Origin: JALEFZ01 sp038527485
Lineage (GTDB): Bacteria; Bacteroidota; Bacteroidia; J057
Length of the DNA stretch: 64,000 bases
Direction: 5' to 3'
NCBI GenBank assembly: GCA_038527485.1
Contig: JBCBFT010000001.1
Span: forward strand, 62,001-126,000
The position numbers and the translations under genes are program-made. This document shows positions 10,201-17,777 of this stretch, piece by piece (positions within the stretch are counted from its first letter, which is position 1; every line of letters begins with the position of its first letter). Under the pieces are notes generated by a model. That model made no database searches and was not told where the DNA came from. It worked only from the letters and a program-made list of their open reading frames with translations.

Positions 10201-11051
10201 TGGTCTATCCTCCCGTCAAACGTGTACTGGTGCAAAAGGCGTATCTCGCCTTTATCGAAGAGCTGGCTCAGATGGTAAAAGAACTAGATCCTTACCATCC
10301 TGTATTTGCTTCCTTGGCCCACTATGACGGCCTAGATGGTGCCCTGTATGCGATGGAATCCTATGTCCCTAGCGTCCAGATTCTCTCTGTCAATACGCAC
10401 TATGAAGCGCAATTAGCGGAAGTAGATACCTTGATGCGGAAGTTCTGTGCAGGACGACCTTATCTGGTATCAGAGTTTAGTCCAGGTGGATACTGGGATG
10501 CAGATTACACGGAGCAGGATGTGTGGGGAAATATCATTGAGCCTTCTCCTTATCAAAAAGCACAGGCGTATCACAAGCATTGGAACAAGTACATAGAAGG
10601 CAACCAAGGAAATAATCTGGGAGGCATAGCCTATTGCTGGCAGGACCGACTCGAAGGAACGCTGACTTGGTTTGGGATCACCGATCATATGGGCAGAAAA
10701 ACGCCTTCTTACTATGCGCTCAAGGCAGCATGGAAAAATGAAGAGGTCGTATTTCCGTTGGCAGATTTGCGTTTGACCAGTCCTTTGGTCATTCCCAATG
10801 GTGTCATTCCTTTCTTGCCTTTCCGATCTGTTTCAGCTAATAATCCAAGGGAAGACCTGACTTACGAGTGGAAGATTATTCCTGAAGGGTCTTTAGATGC
10901 TGTAGATTGGGGAAGTGTAAGCAACGAATGGAAAATGCTCAAAATTGATTTGCCCATACCTGATGGGAAGTATCGTGTGCATTTGTCCATTTATGATCGA
11001 GAAGGAAATGTCGTACAGGCTTCCAAGGCTTTTAAGATTCCTTATCCTTAA
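7236..11051 (+). CDS. GT2 polysaccharide synthase fused to GH26-like and GH2/GH5-like domains
   Basis: 1271 residues. Two membrane helices (about 27-72) precede a GT2 domain of the cellulose-synthase/curdlan type, with D132 (DEGNDP), DPD at 182-184, SED at 271-273 and QQLKW at 309-313: the full processive-synthase motif set. Helices at about 335-440, 455-500 and 543-561 follow. Residues 585-780 resemble a GH26 fold (GAWNVLWSWP, FPGKYWVDY) but PHLVIPDS replaces the usual catalytic H-E-M-N, so it is probably inactive. Residues 860-1180 form a TIM barrel with likely acid/base Glu982 (NLGNE) and nucleophile Glu1080 (LVSEF). A beta-sandwich ends the protein. The layout implies a beta-glycan made and secreted by the synthase and then trimmed or remodelled by the attached extracytoplasmic hydrolase. 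It opens the polysaccharide locus. The product is unknown. Confidence 0.85.
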   Translation: MTRYDIPKDIQDPDLKVIKVPTGVQMWTLRGFVILGLLALAHFLYWFVDKDHIGYAPLFWVLAFAFGFRILKILHEWYHYVSMSAPECPETDKEWQVDMITTYVPGEPYDMLLETLEAMVNVRYPHKTYLCDEGNDPFLIEKCKELGVIHSYRGPDKKNAKAGNVNYCLKHHCDGEIAVILDPDHVPSPDFLDRVIPYFEDEEIGFVQCIQAYKNRNESFIAKGAAEQTYHFYGPMMMSMNTYGTVQAIGANCSFRRSALDSIGGHMPGLSEDMHTAMRLHAKGWKSVYVPEALTRGLVPATLSGYYQQQLKWSRGSFDLLVHVVPKLIRDFSWRQAIHYILIPLYFLSGLIGLIDIAVPILALVTARSPWHVEMVELLQAALPILLLTVIIRQYVQRFVLEEHERGFHFMGGALLFGTWWINLIGLIYTFFNVKVPYIPTPKDDAKVDEWKISWPNFLAIWVSLSAVIYGLSIDWSPYSMVMATYAGINVFMLSFIVIVSQQKTLSKFYGWLYGGRGILAQLRSGWYHIRHALIYPILRNAGISAALLIGMVLVAFTFLKVERDFDMTREGNVTSAQTREFYSGQYLSGMGTLTTDTEQVDPAAPNLVAVRTALTPEGWDVSTWESLSRQLTEGQIPLIEIQLEGIDTDSETPAWDAFIRGAYQSQWERMAWYFRTWKTPVVIQPHLVIPDSVPPLRAEAYRLAWAEMVRIVRNEGAWNVLWSWPQTEHTELFPGKYWVDYRHMAMDQYVRDTVQTQWDHIPLFLTSTGGKAEDVGQWQEDGAVHAVIIKSKKENAQQSISIKELLQFQQEVLGLKEQTYLLSKVGEEKEKVESMQVVPVRMEEEPMAPTSGVQLTQGPEGWTLSVDGAPFFIKGISYNPAHDWRDGFTPLTRHKLEEDFEAIKEMGANTIRRYTPGVYDINILRAAEAADLKILYGFWFDPAIDYSQDEEAKAKYRAQIIETIQELRGNPTILGWNLGNETFFKLSMVYPPVKRVLVQKAYLAFIEELAQMVKELDPYHPVFASLAHYDGLDGALYAMESYVPSVQILSVNTHYEAQLAEVDTLMRKFCAGRPYLVSEFSPGGYWDADYTEQDVWGNIIEPSPYQKAQAYHKHWNKYIEGNQGNNLGGIAYCWQDRLEGTLTWFGITDHMGRKTPSYYALKAAWKNEEVVFPLADLRLTSPLVIPNGVIPFLPFRSVSANNPREDLTYEWKIIPEGSLDAVDWGSVSNEWKMLKIDLPIPDGKYRVHLSIYDREGNVVQASKAFKIPYP

Positions 11052-11119
11052 GACATTTATCATTCTACTATTTATTCCTCACATGTTTAGGAGTATATAT
11101 ATTATGGTCATATTATTAG

Positions 11120-11262
11120 CTGTCGCCTTCAGCGGGACTTCTTTTGAGGGCAAAAGAAGCAAAAACCTTCAGAATTTTAGCCCATCCCTTTTATCCTCCC
11201 CTATCACCAAATTCTGAGGCCTATCCCGAACGTTAACCTCGGGACCCCAAGTGACTTGTTAT
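11120..11262 (+). repeat. Dispersed intergenic repeat, copy 1
   Basis: This stretch matches, on the opposite strand, 29631-29755. Shared blocks in order are CTGTCGC-TTCAGCGGGA, CCCCTATCACCAAATTC and CCCCAAGT-GCTTGTTA-type sequence, at roughly 75-80% identity by eye. It lies just upstream of the glycosidase lipoprotein gene. No coding capacity is seen. Confidence 0.6.
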
Positions 11263-11315
11263 GTAACTCGGAAGTTATTTTAGAAAATTTAAACTGGATT
11301 GTATTTAGTAAAAAG

Positions 11316-12665
11316 ATGAAAAATCTTTCTCTCATATTCTCTTTACTTCTCTGTTTCCTTTGGGGTTGCCAATCGGATGTGACGCCTCAAACTTGGGGAA
11401 CCTACCATTTTCCACGTCCAGACGCGAAAATGACGCTGGTTCAGGAGAATGGAAGCTTTGAGATCATGGTCGATGGTCAGCCTTTCCAGATTCGGGGAGG
11501 AGGAGGACGCACCCATTTGGATGAGTTGAAGGCGATTGGGGGAAATACCATTCGGACGTGGAGTACTTTCGAGATGGACACCTTGTTGGAGCAGGCACAG
11601 GCCGCAGGGCTCAAAGTCATGGTGGGGCTAGATGTGGTTCCAGGGAGATTGGGGCTGGACTATGCGGATACCGCGCAAGTGGCCGAGCAAAAGGCGCGCA
11701 TTCGTCAGGATATATTGAAGTACAAGGACCATCCCGCGCTCTTGATGTGGAATGTGGGCAATGAACTGGACCTTTTCTACGAAAAAGATGCGCTGTACTA
11801 TGCCATCAACGATATAGCGGAGATGATCCATGAGATAGATCCTGACCATTTGGTCACCGTTTCTGTAGGTATTAAGCCGTTGTGGATCAATAAAGTGGCG
11901 ACGCTTTGCCCTGCCATTGACATCCTATCGATCAATGTTTTTTCTCCTCTACCTTCTCTGCCAAGCTTGATGAATAGTTCGAGCATCGCGTGGAAAGGGC
12001 CTTACATCGTCACTGAGTGGTCTAGCAAAGGCTACTGGGAGGTGGGATTTGTAGACTGGGATGCGCCCATTGAGCCGCCGAGTAGGGAGAAGGTTGCGCA
12101 GATGATGCATTGGTATCAGAACTCCATCGCATGGGACCAGGCGCGTTGCATGGGGAGTTTTGCCTTCTATTGGGGAAACAAACAAGAGCGTACCCATACT
12201 TGGTTCAGCATGTTTTCTAAAGAGGGAGAAAAGACCTCGCGTGTCGATGCCCTTCAGTATTTGTGGGAGGGAAAATGGCCTGAAAATCGCGCACCTGACG
12301 TCGATTCCGTGGTCGTTGCTGGATTTCCTGCGGACCAGTCCATCTATGTAGGGCCAGGCGAAACGCACAATGTACGTGCTGTCACCTTTGACGCAGAAAA
12401 CGATGCACTCTCCATCGAGTGGGAACTCATGGCCGAGGGTGCTTACCGCAATACCTTCGGTGGAGACAAGGAGCAGCGCCCCCAGCAGTATCCTGAATTA
12501 CTCCTCAGCCAATCAGGCCATATCCTCACCTTTCAAAGTCCTCAAGAGATAGGTGCTTACCGCCTATTCGTTTATGTCCGTGACGGCAAGGGCAACTTTG
12601 GCTCTGCCAATATCCCCTTCTTCGTATCCGAGAAGGAGATCGTGTCGGGAATTGCGGGGAAATAG
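11316..12665 (+). CDS. GH2/GH5-like glycosidase lipoprotein, paralog of the synthase C-terminus
   Basis: 449 residues from the ATG at 11316, chosen because it gives a lipoprotein signal with Cys18 (LWGC); a 20-codon upstream extension would overlap the dispersed repeat. Residues ~50-330 are a TIM barrel with likely acid/base Glu150 (NVGNE) and nucleophile Glu234 (VTEWS), followed by a beta-sandwich (about 345-445). Domain order and motifs parallel residues 855-1271 of the preceding synthase (VDGxPF near the start, GNTIR, GYW after the nucleophile), so the two are paralogs. It should be anchored in the envelope and act on the same glycan, perhaps for release or length control. The link to the synthase is inferred from position and homology. 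Confidence 0.8.
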   Translation: MKNLSLIFSLLLCFLWGCQSDVTPQTWGTYHFPRPDAKMTLVQENGSFEIMVDGQPFQIRGGGGRTHLDELKAIGGNTIRTWSTFEMDTLLEQAQAAGLKVMVGLDVVPGRLGLDYADTAQVAEQKARIRQDILKYKDHPALLMWNVGNELDLFYEKDALYYAINDIAEMIHEIDPDHLVTVSVGIKPLWINKVATLCPAIDILSINVFSPLPSLPSLMNSSSIAWKGPYIVTEWSSKGYWEVGFVDWDAPIEPPSREKVAQMMHWYQNSIAWDQARCMGSFAFYWGNKQERTHTWFSMFSKEGEKTSRVDALQYLWEGKWPENRAPDVDSVVVAGFPADQSIYVGPGETHNVRAVTFDAENDALSIEWELMAEGAYRNTFGGDKEQRPQQYPELLLSQSGHILTFQSPQEIGAYRLFVYVRDGKGNFGSANIPFFVSEKEIVSGIAGK

Positions 12666-12795
12666 CTTGTGGGGCCCCTCAGTTGCAGATGGAAGGATGG
12701 TGGGATTCAGCTTTATGTACTATGCGTAAACTTAGATGAAGATTTTCGCATCTACCGATATTCCAGATTTCATATGAGGTTTAGTCAGGAGACTA

Positions 12796-12958
12796 AGACC
12801 CTGTTTGAAACAATGAAAATCTAGCTAAAAAGCAGAGATTTTAGGTTCTGACGAAATCTGTTTTGTGAGATTTAGTAGGGCTAAATCGATCAAAATAGAT
12901 GAAGTTCAGGTTCTGAAAGTGCAAACTTTTCGCAGATTTGAAGTTTCAAACAGGGTCT
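12796..12958 (+). mobile_element. MITE-like element, copy 1 (163 bp)
   Basis: A perfect 16-bp terminal inverted repeat bounds the element: AGACCCTGTTTGAAAC at 12796-12811 and its reverse complement at 12943-12958. The interior is nearly identical to 36126-36290, including CAATGAAAATCTAGCTAAAA and GCAAACTTTTCGCAGATTTG. Two copies in one window, with matching ends and no coding capacity, fit a miniature non-autonomous transposable element. A TA target duplication is possible at copy 2 but is not clear here. Confidence 0.7.
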
Positions 12959-13140
12959 AGAAGATAGACGAGCCACGTGGCTTGATGGCTATGTAGAGCG
13001 GAGAGGGCGAGAAAATAGCCTTGATTTTAGCCCATAAATTGAGCTTCTTTCATATCAAATAGAAGCCAACTACCATGAATCCGCATTCCCTTCCTTCCAT
13101 TTCTTGGTCTTCCCTATACCACCTAATCTTGATCCCTCTC

Positions 13141-13166
13141 ACCAGCGCCAACGTCCCGTTGGTACT
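13141..13166. repeat. Short palindromic repeat, copy 1
   Basis: The core AGCGCCAACGTCCCGTTGGT forms a CCAACG/CGTTGG hairpin. The same core occurs at 14615-14640. Both copies sit shortly upstream of a gene start, in C-rich flanks. Confidence 0.5.
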
Positions 13167-13192
13167 CCCAACTCAACCTTAACCACCTAATC

Positions 13193-13756
13193 ATGAACCA
13201 CTTTATTCTAACTTCCCTCTTACTCATTACTTTGGCAGGACCAAGCATAGAGATTTCCCCACAACCAAATGACGCGAAACAAGATACATTAGCATACAAT
13301 CAGACCTTCGAGGGACATCCTCAGCATCATGACAGTCTGCTCACACCCAGATTTTATGTAGAACGATTCAATTTAGGTCCTATCAGACACTGCATCGCAA
13401 AAGCAGTGGCATCCCGAAAACTGCGAAAAGCTGCGGAACGCCAGTTGCAACTTTTAGCGGGAAAAGTGATGGCATCTGCCTATGAATATGAGTTGGGAGG
13501 AAATCTGGAAATACTCTTAGAGGAAGACCTCCTTGTGAGGAAAGGAGGAGGAACCGTCATGATCAGATTTGAATTTATCCCTGTCGGACAGGATGTATAC
13601 GAGGAGGAACGAATGAATGCTGATACGGGAGAACTTGAATATCTGAGCATGAGAATGGGAAATCTATTGGCGGATGTGACCATCTGGGAGGAAGGAAAAG
13701 AAGAACGTACATGCAAAAGCTTGGAACTTGGAGCGGCGCGAGAGTATTTTTGGTAA
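13193..13756 (+). CDS. Small exported protein of unknown function
   Basis: 187 residues with an N-terminal hydrophobic signal (MNHFILTSLLLITLAGPS). The mature part has a basic helical stretch (about 70-95, rich in Arg, Lys and Ala) and then alternating hydrophobic/charged strands. I recognise no family and no catalytic motif. It lies inside the polysaccharide locus between the glycosidase lipoprotein and another small exported protein, with a palindromic repeat just upstream. It may be an insertion into the locus rather than part of the pathway. Confidence 0.6.
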   Translation: MNHFILTSLLLITLAGPSIEISPQPNDAKQDTLAYNQTFEGHPQHHDSLLTPRFYVERFNLGPIRHCIAKAVASRKLRKAAERQLQLLAGKVMASAYEYELGGNLEILLEEDLLVRKGGGTVMIRFEFIPVGQDVYEEERMNADTGELEYLSMRMGNLLADVTIWEEGKEERTCKSLELGAAREYFW

Positions 13757-13933
13757 CCGTAGGACCACCGCTACGTGCGTGGTCAACTACGTGCATGATC
13801 CGCCCCTCGCTCCTATTGGTGCGACAAACCTGCTTCCTCCAGATTGTATCTGGATGCATAACAGTTTCATACGTAAACCAACGTTAATAGGGGTAAAGCA
13901 AGTAGATGCTAACGAATTATTCTAAGATTGGAT

Positions 13934-14557
13934 ATGAAAACACTTATTGCCATACTTTCACTCATTTTTCTACATCACAGTCTTCCAAAAGATTCAGTAA
14001 TGATTCTTTCTCAAAAGAGAATAAAAATGAGCCTTACAATAAAAGAAGCTTATGGTGCTCCTATCGTTTCTGAATTGGAATCCAAAAAGCTGACTGAAAA
14101 ATACAGAGAAGGGCTTTACATACCGAAGAACAGGTGGAAAGTGATTGAGTATGAAAATTTTGGTTTGGACAGCTGCTTTTACAAAATGGAGGGTCAACCA
14201 TTTTCAATTATTAATCCTTTCATGCTAGTTGCCATTAAGCACAGTGAGCTAGATCCAAAGGATTTTACCTCTCCGACTAAGAATCATTCTAATGTGAAGA
14301 GGTATAAAATGGATTCTGGTTCGGGCGATGCTTTGGTGGAAGAGGAAATAGAAATCAATACTTTTCCCCAGAATGAAGACGTAGTCGAATGGAGTATGAT
14401 TGTGGTCAAATGGTTGTGTAACGATAGAAATCGTCGGTTTCCTGTAACGTTCTCCTGTCATGCCTACTTTAAAAAGAATGTTGAATCAGATTCAGCCTTG
14501 ACAAAATACAGGAAATATTATCTAGATATAATTAATTCAGCAACATTAGTGGAGTAA
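13934..14557 (+). CDS. Small exported protein of unknown function
   Basis: 207 residues from the ATG at 13934, which begins a plain signal peptide (MKTLIAILSLIFLHHSLPK); a TTG two codons upstream is less likely. No family is recognised. The mature part is Lys-rich with scattered aromatics (for example NRWKVIEYENFG) and one C-H-A-Y segment near the end. It is clearly AT-richer than the surrounding glycosyltransferase genes, suggesting recent acquisition. Its role in polysaccharide synthesis is doubtful. Confidence 0.55.
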   Translation: MKTLIAILSLIFLHHSLPKDSVMILSQKRIKMSLTIKEAYGAPIVSELESKKLTEKYREGLYIPKNRWKVIEYENFGLDSCFYKMEGQPFSIINPFMLVAIKHSELDPKDFTSPTKNHSNVKRYKMDSGSGDALVEEEIEINTFPQNEDVVEWSMIVVKWLCNDRNRRFPVTFSCHAYFKKNVESDSALTKYRKYYLDIINSATLVE

Positions 14558-14614
14558 TGGCCACTCAGCGAACTTTTAATCCCAATGAAACATTTGGCTA
14601 TATCTTCCCCCTCG

Positions 14615-14640
14615 TCAGCGCCAACGTCCCGTTGGTGCTA
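14615..14640. repeat. Short palindromic repeat, copy 2
   Basis: Shares the core AGCGCCAACGTCCCGTTGGT with 13141-13166. It lies about 80 bases upstream of the FAD oxidoreductase start. Confidence 0.5.
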
Positions 14641-14717
14641 CCCCCAGCCGCCCCCCACATCCCATTGATACCATTCCCCTCCGTGCTTCTTTCCTCATTT
14701 TTCTCCAACTTCCCGCC

Positions 14718-16070
14718 ATGAACTCCTCCCTCACCATCATCGGCGGCGGCATCACAGGACTGGCGACAGCCTACCTCGCATCCCAGGCAGGATACAACGT
14801 CCGTGTGGTCGAAGCCCAAGCTGAAATGGGAGGGCTTCTACGCACATTCTCCCCAGGTGGGGCACCGCTAGAGCATTTTTACCACCACTTTTTTACGCAT
14901 GATGCGGAGATCCACTGGCTCGTAGAGCAGCTAGACCTACAAGATAAACTGACCTATCAGGAGACCTCCATGGGCATCTTTCGTGGAGGCAGGATCTATC
15001 CCTTCGATGGGGTAGGGGACCTACTGCGGTTCCAGCCGCTGGGCCTAATGGGCAAGCTCCGCTTTGGCTTGACGAGCTTGTATCTGGGCAGGAAGTCCGA
15101 CTGGCGATCCGCCGAAGATGTTCCCACCCTGGATTGGATGCGCCGCTGGGCAGGTCAAGGCGTCGCCCAGCATATCTGGGGTCCCCTGATGAAGGCCAAG
15201 TTCGGACCTTATGCCGAAAAAGTACCCCTGGCATGGATGATCGGCCGTCTGGGGCAGCGGCTCAACTCCCGCCAGTCTGGCCGCGAACAACTTGGCTATC
15301 TGCAAGGAAGCCTACAAGTCCTGCTAGATACCTTGCTCGAAGCTCTGAACAGACAAGGCGTAGAACTGATCAGAGGTCAGGCGGTGAGAGGCGTTCAGAT
15401 CGAGGAAGATCAACTCAAAGGCATTTATACAACAGATCACCACTTCGAAGGAGGTAAATTCCTTTTCACCATTCCCCAACTATACCTCATTCCCTTTCTC
15501 CAAGATCAAGCACCCCAACTTGCCTCATCTCTGTCCCAAGTCGAGTACTTCCACGCAGCTTGTACCATTCTTGCCTTAGATCGCCCCCTCTCCCACATCT
15601 ATTGGCTCAACATCGCCGACGAAAACCTACCCTTCGGCGGAATCATTGAACACACCAATTTCATTTCGTCTAGCCATTATCACGATCAGCATCTTGTCTA
15701 CCTTTCCCACTATTATGCTCCGCAGGAACCTTTTGCCCAGCAAACTGCGTCAGAGATCAAAGATTCGATGATCGAAGGACTGTACAAGGTTTATCCGAAA
15801 TTCAACAAGAACTGGATTCGAAAAAGTTGGATTTTTCAAACACGCACCGCAGCGACCGTTTGCGACCTGAATTTCTCCGATAAAGTACCTTCCTGCAGAT
15901 CGCATATCGAAAATCTGTATATCGCCAATATGTCGCACATCTATCCCGACGAGCGGAGTACCAACAATGCCATTCGGGTCGCGGCAGAAGCTTGTAAAGC
16001 AATGGGCCTAGAGATTGCCGATGTTCCCAGGAATCAGTCCCTCTCAGGCCAGATAGGTTTTGCAAGATGA
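14718..16070 (+). CDS. FAD-dependent oxidoreductase, amine-oxidase/UGM-like
   Basis: 450 residues, cytoplasmic. A dinucleotide-binding motif (IIGGGITGLATAYLA, residues 7-21) is followed by E33 and MGGLLRTF, typical of the NAD_binding_8/amine-oxidase superfamily that includes protoporphyrinogen oxidase and UDP-galactopyranose mutase. The C-terminus has the expected second FAD contact (LYIANMSHIYPDERSTNNAIR, about 405-425). Homologues often sit in polysaccharide and glycolipid clusters and are thought to act on nucleotide- or lipid-linked sugars. The substrate is not visible, and mutase versus desaturase or oxidase cannot be decided. Confidence 0.75.
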   Translation: MNSSLTIIGGGITGLATAYLASQAGYNVRVVEAQAEMGGLLRTFSPGGAPLEHFYHHFFTHDAEIHWLVEQLDLQDKLTYQETSMGIFRGGRIYPFDGVGDLLRFQPLGLMGKLRFGLTSLYLGRKSDWRSAEDVPTLDWMRRWAGQGVAQHIWGPLMKAKFGPYAEKVPLAWMIGRLGQRLNSRQSGREQLGYLQGSLQVLLDTLLEALNRQGVELIRGQAVRGVQIEEDQLKGIYTTDHHFEGGKFLFTIPQLYLIPFLQDQAPQLASSLSQVEYFHAACTILALDRPLSHIYWLNIADENLPFGGIIEHTNFISSSHYHDQHLVYLSHYYAPQEPFAQQTASEIKDSMIEGLYKVYPKFNKNWIRKSWIFQTRTAATVCDLNFSDKVPSCRSHIENLYIANMSHIYPDERSTNNAIRVAAEACKAMGLEIADVPRNQSLSGQIGFAR

Positions 16071-16214
16071 TCTTTCAGAAGGAAAAGAAAGGAATTCAAG
16101 TACCTTCTATTTGTCAACAGATTGGATGTAAAAGTTGAGGATGAGAAAATCAAGGGAATCAAACGTGTAGAACCACACCATTTTCGGGTCTCATCTCTCA
16201 CTTCTTTAGAATAA

Positions 16215-17774
16215 ATGATTCAACAACAGCAGTTTCAGCGTGTAAAATGGAGTGCCCTTTGGGTAGTGGCTTTACTGATAGCCCTGATCCCTGTCTCCAG
16301 TGAATCCATTTGGATGGGGGAAAGCCTGACTTTCCATGCGGCCAATCAGGAGTCTCTCGGCGATGCGCTATCTAGCATGGACGAGGTGACCTGGATGAAG
16401 CAATATATGGCGGGTTATACCTTTTATACCTGGGCGTGGGACAAAATTTTTGGTAGCAGTGAGTGGGCGATTCGAATGTCCAACTGGCCATGGCTAGTCC
16501 TCCTGCTCATGAGTCTCTACATCCTTCCCCTCCCCCGTTTTCAACGCATTTTCCTTTTGATTGCCTATACATTTCATCCCTTCGTGTGGTTGCACATGGA
16601 CGAGGCCAAACCCAGCATCATTTTAATGGCATGCACGGGCGTCGCCCTCCATGGATTGATCATGTACTTTTATGGGACGGGCACTACCCAAAAGCGCGGA
16701 CGGTGGATGCTGATCGCGAGTGTATTTGTAGGAGTAAGTACCCACTCCCTCTTTGTGCTGGCAGGCGTACCACTGGTTTTTGTGCTGGTCTGGCACGTGA
16801 TTGCCAAGCGCAACATCAGTATCGGGAGGGTGACAGACAGTGCCATATTGCTAGGCGCGCTGGTCGCAGCAGGGATTTTTTGGGGAATCGCGTATTGGCA
16901 GCAATGGACATGGGATTGGACTCAGATGGACAATTCCAATGTCATTTATACATTGTATGAGTTCGTAGGATGTGCAGGCTTGGGACCTCCGTGGAAAAGC
17001 ATCGTGCGTGCGCCGCATTTTGCACTTTTCCAGCCCTACTTTCCACAGGTCTTGCCTGTCATTGGGATCTTCGGGCTCATTGCTTTATTGGGCATATTTA
17101 AGGCGAAAAAATGGGCCACTTTCCGTTCGCCCTGGTTATGGGCATCGATCGTCGGCTTCGGCATGATCCTAGTGCTTATGATGGGCTTCAATTTCCGTTT
17201 CTGGGGAAGACATTTGGCCTTTCTTTTTCCATTCTTCTTAATGTTTCTGAGTGACATTCTCCAAAAAAGTAACCGTCTCTATCCTTACTTGACACGTGGA
17301 CTTATAGGTGGACTTCTCATCCTATGGATTCTGTCCTCTATGCACATTCGCTTTGATCCCGCCTTTGAAAAGGGGGCCTATCGCGAAGCGACGACGATGG
17401 CCCAAGTATTGGCGACACAATATCAAGCGCCCATCTACTGGACAGGGGATCAGATGACAGGCCAATATTATGGATTGGATTTTTTCGAAATAGAAAAGAA
17501 GGCCATGCGTTCCTTAAAAGGGACGCAAGCTATACAGCTAGAAAACTACTATCCCAGCATAGAATCAGATCTCAGTCTCAGCTCGGATGGCGTCCTGGTC
17601 TGGTTCGATTATTTCAACAACTTTGATCGCAATCAAGCCCTGGCCTTTGCCTTGGCAAGAAGAGGAGGGGTCCTGATTCATCAAGCTCCTTCGTACAAGA
17701 TATATAAACTAGGGACTGTGCGTCCTGCTTCTCTCTCGCAGCTTCAACCTCAAACCCAAGAATCCTCAGAGTAA
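16215..17774 (+). CDS. GT-C-like polytopic membrane glycosyltransferase
   Basis: 519 residues with about ten transmembrane segments from residue 12 to ~380 and a C-terminal soluble part. An acidic pair in the first extracytoplasmic loop (S-S-M-D-E-V, about 53-58) and an HMDEAK segment near residue 131 fit the GT-C fold of ArnT/PMT-type enzymes, which use polyprenyl-phosphate sugars. The stop lies only 3 bases before the flippase start, so the two are co-transcribed. It could add a sugar outside the membrane to the lipid-linked repeat unit. Family assignment rests on topology and is moderate. Confidence 0.65.
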   Translation: MIQQQQFQRVKWSALWVVALLIALIPVSSESIWMGESLTFHAANQESLGDALSSMDEVTWMKQYMAGYTFYTWAWDKIFGSSEWAIRMSNWPWLVLLLMSLYILPLPRFQRIFLLIAYTFHPFVWLHMDEAKPSIILMACTGVALHGLIMYFYGTGTTQKRGRWMLIASVFVGVSTHSLFVLAGVPLVFVLVWHVIAKRNISIGRVTDSAILLGALVAAGIFWGIAYWQQWTWDWTQMDNSNVIYTLYEFVGCAGLGPPWKSIVRAPHFALFQPYFPQVLPVIGIFGLIALLGIFKAKKWATFRSPWLWASIVGFGMILVLMMGFNFRFWGRHLAFLFPFFLMFLSDILQKSNRLYPYLTRGLIGGLLILWILSSMHIRFDPAFEKGAYREATTMAQVLATQYQAPIYWTGDQMTGQYYGLDFFEIEKKAMRSLKGTQAIQLENYYPSIESDLSLSSDGVLVWFDYFNNFDRNQALAFALARRGGVLIHQAPSYKIYKLGTVRPASLSQLQPQTQESSE

Positions 17775-17777
17775 CAC

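Larger units (their letters stand above)
12666..13192. other. Intergenic region holding a MITE-like element
   Basis: No gene is seen in these 527 bases. They contain a 163-bp element with terminal inverted repeats (12796-12958) and a short palindrome at 13141-13166, close to the next gene start. Confidence 0.5.

Noticed and set aside
11256..11315. 20-codon N-terminal extension of the glycosidase lipoprotein
   Set aside because: It would place polar residues before a good lipoprotein signal and overlaps the dispersed repeat; the ATG at 11316 is preferred.
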